A DNA stretch of 64,000 bases, from the NCBI GenBank assembly GCA_019419865.1, contig JAHZIG010000003.1, positions 62,001-126,000 on the forward strand, written 5' to 3'. The position numbers and the translations under genes are program-made. Within the stretch, counting starts at the first letter, position 1. The number at the start of each line of letters is the position of its first letter. The notes under the pieces were generated by a model. It was not told where the DNA came from. It did no database searches and was given only the letters and a program-made list of their open reading frames with translations. Positions 61,701 to 64,000 of the stretch are shown here, piece after piece. The stretch comes from Clostridiales bacterium. GTDB lineage: Bacteria > Bacillota > Clostridia > Monoglobales > Monoglobaceae.

Positions 61701-62390
61701 CGCGGACTGCCGGAGGAGCTTCGCGAGAGGCTCGAGTACAGGTATCCTACGCCGGAGCTGGCGGCGATACCCGTGAAAATGTCGGTAAGCGAGGTCAAGA
61801 GCATAGCGGCGCCCGAGTCGGAGTACGTTCCGGTCATAAAGCCGATAGGAGACGCGTCTTTTAGGTCGGCGGACGAGATCGATTCCAAATCGAGGGGTAG
61901 CATAACCCATTACGTCATACAGCATATCGATATTCACAGGACGGATACCTTGGAGGAGATAGAGAAACAGCTTGACGAGATGATCCAAAATGGTATAATT
62001 AATAGTAAGCAGAGGAGCGTTGTGAGCTCGAAATCCATATATTCGTTTTACGGATCGGGGCTCGGTAAGCGCCTTAAGAAAGCGGAAAGGGTGGAGAACG
62101 AGTTTAAGTTCTACGTCAGGATCAAGGCTACGGAGATATACCCTGAACTGGATACGGACGCGCCGCTGCTTCTTCAGGGGATCGCCGATTGTTTCTTCTT
62201 CGAGGAGGACGGCATAGTTTTGATAGATTATAAGACGGATAACGTAAGCAGATACGACGTTAAGAAGCGGTCGAAGGTCTACAGCCGGCAGATCGAGTAT
62301 TATTCGCGGGGGATCTCGGAGATATTCGACATTCCCGTAAAAGAGAAATATCTATATTTTCTCGAGCCGTCGGCGGCCGTTAGCATGTAA
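58758..62390 (+). CDS. addA: ATP-dependent helicase/nuclease subunit AddA
   Basis: The protein has 1210 residues. The UvrD-like helicase has TEKQLEAINAKGENILVSAAAGSGKTAVL (Q motif and Walker A), LLVLTFTEAAASEMK, EILVDEYQDTNNIQD (Walker B), FMVGDLKQSIYKFR, VNIVTIHKSKGLEYPVVFV and LLYVAATRAKEKLI. The C-terminal RecB-type nuclease has LLQGIADCFFFEEDGIVLIDYKTDNV with the Asp and Lys catalytic residues. AddAB processes double-strand breaks for recombination. Its usual partner addB is not upstream or downstream in the window. It has a GGTGG ribosome site before the ATG. The gap before it (58501-58757) has no gene. Confidence 0.97.
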   Translation: MGVNWTEKQLEAINAKGENILVSAAAGSGKTAVLVERVIRKITDPENPVPIDRLLVLTFTEAAASEMKQKITAALEKEMKKDPENKFLKEQIMKAGAADISNVHSFCKKMISNNVFSAAGDSDGSIPTDFSIIPETENEILLKDALDDVLERYYSKIDDLPSFRGLVLGYGGVKSDGNLRDTALGLYKFINSMASPKRWLRDAVDIYKEVSVRGGFSGTKAERLILGEIRKTARELLECYDYIERIVDDNFEKDRPHHAFFAEERLGFEHLYSAAEKGIGEFMDAVRELKFKSRLPGIKKDDDYHVKEAQEQIKFYRDIAKKRFSEEFGKYKTIGIGELEDRYIKTYPLVKTLKNIVLTLRRRHIRLKREKGYLDFSDLEHEFINLISDKDGNPTRTALKLREKYEEILVDEYQDTNNIQDTIFKLLSRGNNIFMVGDLKQSIYKFRNASPKLFAEKYERYGKGDGGRLIRLTNNFRSRKTVVDTVNGVFEKLMSKRTCDTEYGEDERLVFSAGYLGEDTADCRTELLLTDCDPKNYEAEKYSGYDKYMFEAETVARRIYDMVNVEKTRVYDKETGEKRRIKYGDISILMRSVGAAAPVFEQIFEDYGIPVRSEKGRGYLDSVEVMTVMNFLRIIDNPLQDIPLIAVMRSPIFAFTPDALAEIRIGKRNGNFYYAVVEAAENGMERAAEFLDVLNKLRDEAEYMGIDEIVWKIVNDLNYGAIASAAPGGEQAAANLKLLFERAAEFERGSMSGLFNFMKYIDGIKDEADLTPAKLLGEDINAVNIVTIHKSKGLEYPVVFVANMDTSVADKAQIVWHEDLGIGLDYVDPSLRVRYPGLMKALIKAQKKRENTAEEMRLLYVAATRAKEKLIFSARKLSRGNGWEKAVYAPDGALSPVFINRYCTLRDWTLPALARHKDAGGLKNTLSFDVADDKNMDFAFEFKYVNHETEPLEYETVKAEENRENVSKQDAEAADKSGGESRGLPEELRERLEYRYPTPELAAIPVKMSVSEVKSIAAPESEYVPVIKPIGDASFRSADEIDSKSRGSITHYVIQHIDIHRTDTLEEIEKQLDEMIQNGIINSKQRSVVSSKSIYSFYGSGLGKRLKKAERVENEFKFYVRIKATEIYPELDTDAPLLLQGIADCFFFEEDGIVLIDYKTDNVSRYDVKKRSKVYSRQIEYYSRGISEIFDIPVKEKYLYFLEPSAAVSM

Positions 62391-62444
62391 GCTTCGGCGG
62401 CGGGCTTGGCTTATACCGACGCATATGCAAACAGGGGGTTCTAA

Positions 62445-63575
62445 GTGAAAGGATTGATTTTTTCAATAACGGCGGGTCAGGGACATAACCAGACGGCGAA
62501 GGTGTTATGCGATAATTTTAACCTGACCGAGGACAAGGACGGCAATAAGATAGAATGTAAATATATGGACGTATACGAATATATTAATCCAATGCTGTCC
62601 GAGACGATAAACAACATATATTTAATGTCCACCAAAGCGATCCCGAAGATCTACGGGGGCGCGTACAGGATAGCCGAAATGCGCTCGGGACAGACGGATA
62701 TCGGCGTAAAAGGACTTCAGCGCTTGACGAATTCGGCGCTTGCAAGGAAACTGATAGATCTGCTCAAAGACGAAGATCCGGATTTTATCGTCTGCACGCA
62801 TATATTCGCCGCGCTCTTGGTCACTTATATCAAGAGCAAGCACGACCTGCGCGCGAAAACCGTTGGGGTAGTGACCGACTTTACGATCCATCCGTACTGG
62901 GAGGATTCGGAGCTCGACTACTATGTGATAGCCAGCGAGGTTCTGATAATCCAAGGTATGAAAAAGGGATTTCCTGAATCCAAGTTTCTGCCGATCGGGA
63001 TACCGATAAGTCCCAAATTTGAAAAGAAAATGAACAAACAAGAGGCCAGGGAGCGGCTCGGGATCGAGGACAAGCCGACTATTTTGGTCATGAGCGGGAG
63101 CATGGGTTACGGCAATATAGAAAAAGAGATAGTTCAGCTCGATAAACTGGATCTGGATTTTCAGATAGCGGTAATTTGCGGCAATAATAAAAAGATGAAA
63201 GAGAAGATCGACAGGCTGAAACTCAGTAAAAGGATCTATAGCTTTGGATATGTGGACAACGTGGACGTATTTATGGACGCGTGCGACTGTATGATAACCA
63301 AGCCGGGCGGACTCACGACCAGCGAGGCGCTCGCCAAAAAGATACCGCTTATCATAAACAATCCCATTCCGGGACAGGAGGACAGAAACGTAGAGTTTTT
63401 ATTAAACGCCGGGGTCGCGGTGAAGGCGAGCAAGACCTTCCCGCTCGACGAGGCGGTGTACGAGATGCTTATAAACAACGAGCGCAGGATCCTTTGCAAG
63501 CAGGCGGCGAGATTTTTGGGCAAGCCGCGCTCGACAAGGGATCTCATTGAGTTTGTTAAGCAAATTTGCGGATAA
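62445..63575 (+). CDS. MGDG synthase/UgtP-type glycosyltransferase (GT28 family)
   Basis: The protein has 376 residues from the GTG at 62445, six bases after GGGGGT. It opens with LIFSITAGQGHNQTAK, the nucleotide/lipid-binding loop of the monogalactosyldiacylglycerol synthase and UgtP family. The C-terminal half has VMSGSMGYGNIEKEIVQL and DCMITKPGGLTTSEALAKKIPLIINNPIPGQEDRN, the GT28 donor-binding motif. Members transfer sugars to diacylglycerol for glycolipid synthesis, which supplies membrane glycolipid or lipoteichoic acid anchors. It follows addA after 54 bases and may be co-transcribed, though no functional tie is known. Confidence 0.92.
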   Translation: MKGLIFSITAGQGHNQTAKVLCDNFNLTEDKDGNKIECKYMDVYEYINPMLSETINNIYLMSTKAIPKIYGGAYRIAEMRSGQTDIGVKGLQRLTNSALARKLIDLLKDEDPDFIVCTHIFAALLVTYIKSKHDLRAKTVGVVTDFTIHPYWEDSELDYYVIASEVLIIQGMKKGFPESKFLPIGIPISPKFEKKMNKQEARERLGIEDKPTILVMSGSMGYGNIEKEIVQLDKLDLDFQIAVICGNNKKMKEKIDRLKLSKRIYSFGYVDNVDVFMDACDCMITKPGGLTTSEALAKKIPLIINNPIPGQEDRNVEFLLNAGVAVKASKTFPLDEAVYEMLINNERRILCKQAARFLGKPRSTRDLIEFVKQICG

Positions 63576-63598
63576 TTTCGCGTATATTTTGAGATTCG

Positions 63599-63627
63599 AC
63601 GGGATTTGCGCTGCAATCCCGTTTTTT
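63599..63627 (+). terminator. Terminator after glycosyltransferase gene
   Basis: ACGGGAT (63599-63605) pairs with ATCCCGT (63616-63622), followed by six T. Confidence 0.88.
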
Positions 63628-63818
63628 ATTTGGTCGCCGAGGGCTATTTTGTCTATAAAATGTATATGAAAACGTGGATATTTTATCTAAAACGCCATCT
63701 TTAAATTTGTGAAAAAGTGTGTTATGATTATTATAAAATAGTATAATTAGTTTTTTGTTCTTTTTAAATTTACGAAATTCAAGTTATATAAAATATATTC
63801 AATTGGAGGCTCCTTAAT

Positions 63819-64000
63819 ATGGTAAAAGGGTTGCGTTTGGGTTTTGCCGCGGCGTTGACGGCGGCGTTGGTTTTGGAAAGTCTTTTTACATTTTCTGCAC
63901 TTGCGGCTGAGGAAGAGGTTTATGTTGAGACGGAGCTTACGGAATCGGGGTATTCGGACGAATACTTGGAATATTTGGAGAATAAGGACGAATACGGCGA
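63819..64000 (+). CDS. Exported protein, N-terminal fragment
   Basis: The frame is open from ATG at 63819 (nine bases after GGAGG) to the window edge, encoding the first 60 residues. The signal peptide is VKGLRLGFAAALTAALVLES followed by LFTFSALAA, with cleavage before EEEVYVETELT. The mature start is very acidic (ESGYSDEYLEYLENKDEYG). I cannot assign a family from this part; acidic, Tyr-rich starts are common in clostridial surface proteins. A TTGTGA/TATAAA promoter-like pair lies near 63707-63737 but spacing is poor. Confidence 0.8.
   Translation, partial: MVKGLRLGFAAALTAALVLESLFTFSALAAEEEVYVETELTESGYSDEYLEYLENKDEYG

Overview
This 64 kb window looks like chromosome from an anaerobic, monoderm member of the Clostridia (Bacillota). 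The evidence is a PolC-type replicase, the Soj/Spo0J (ParA/ParB) locus next to serS with parS sites, an S-layer-homology (SLH) protein, CotH, an AddA nuclease, SdpR/SdpI-like genes, TTGACA/TATAAT promoters and strong Shine-Dalgarno sites. Composition is mid-GC, with heavy use of ATA, AGA and GCG codons. I cannot name a genus. The parABS-serS block suggests the region lies near the replication origin, although dnaA is not in the window.

Layout. 0-4.5 kb: the end of a VTC-type polyphosphate polymerase gene, a DUF4956 membrane protein, a large CotH-family kinase-like protein with low-complexity inserts, and a ZIP metal transporter. 4.5-6.5 kb: an AT-rich insert made of a promoter, a strongly structured leader RNA with an attenuator, and two tandem YfjP/YeeP-like GTPases. 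6.6-12.9 kb (minus strand): tex, parA-parB, a small membrane coiled-coil protein and serS, with three parS or parS-like palindromes. 13-14 kb: an ArsR (SdpR-like) autorepressor and an SdpI-family membrane protein. 14.2-19.7 kb: ispG and polC. 19.7-21.6 kb: an MNT/HEPN pair and an XRE-TPR regulator. 22-27 kb: an exported protein, an ABC-2 transporter and a two-component system. 27.3-34.6 kb: a complete phosphate module, pstS-pstC-pstA-pstB-phoU followed by a PhoP/PhoR-like pair; the PstS is circularly permuted.

34.7-37.8 kb: a minus-strand, AT-richer pair of exported proteins divergent from a ribbon-helix-helix protein. 37.9-39.7 kb: crcB and mreB. 39.8-42 kb (minus): panB-panC-panD. 42.26-42.59 kb (minus): an orphan transcription unit with a good promoter and terminator but no ORF, probably a structured non-coding RNA. 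43-44.6 kb: pyrG. 45-48 kb: a highly expressed SLH surface protein with a long leader. 48-49 kb: BirA-operator-controlled bioY and tRNA-Pro(GGG). 49.3-52.2 kb: a secreted L,D-transpeptidase and two paralogous small HTH regulators. 52.7-58.5 kb: an envelope-polymer block (murJ, O-antigen-ligase-like protein, GT4 glycosyltransferase, two DUF4330 proteins). 58.8-63.6 kb: addA and an MGDG-synthase-type glycosyltransferase. The window ends inside a new exported protein gene.

Recurring themes are cell-envelope construction, phosphate handling (polyphosphate polymerase plus Pst/PhoU/PhoPR) and chromosome segregation. The strongest candidates for something undescribed are the leader-RNA/tandem-GTPase unit at 4.56-6.5 kb and the orphan RNA unit at 42.3-42.6 kb.
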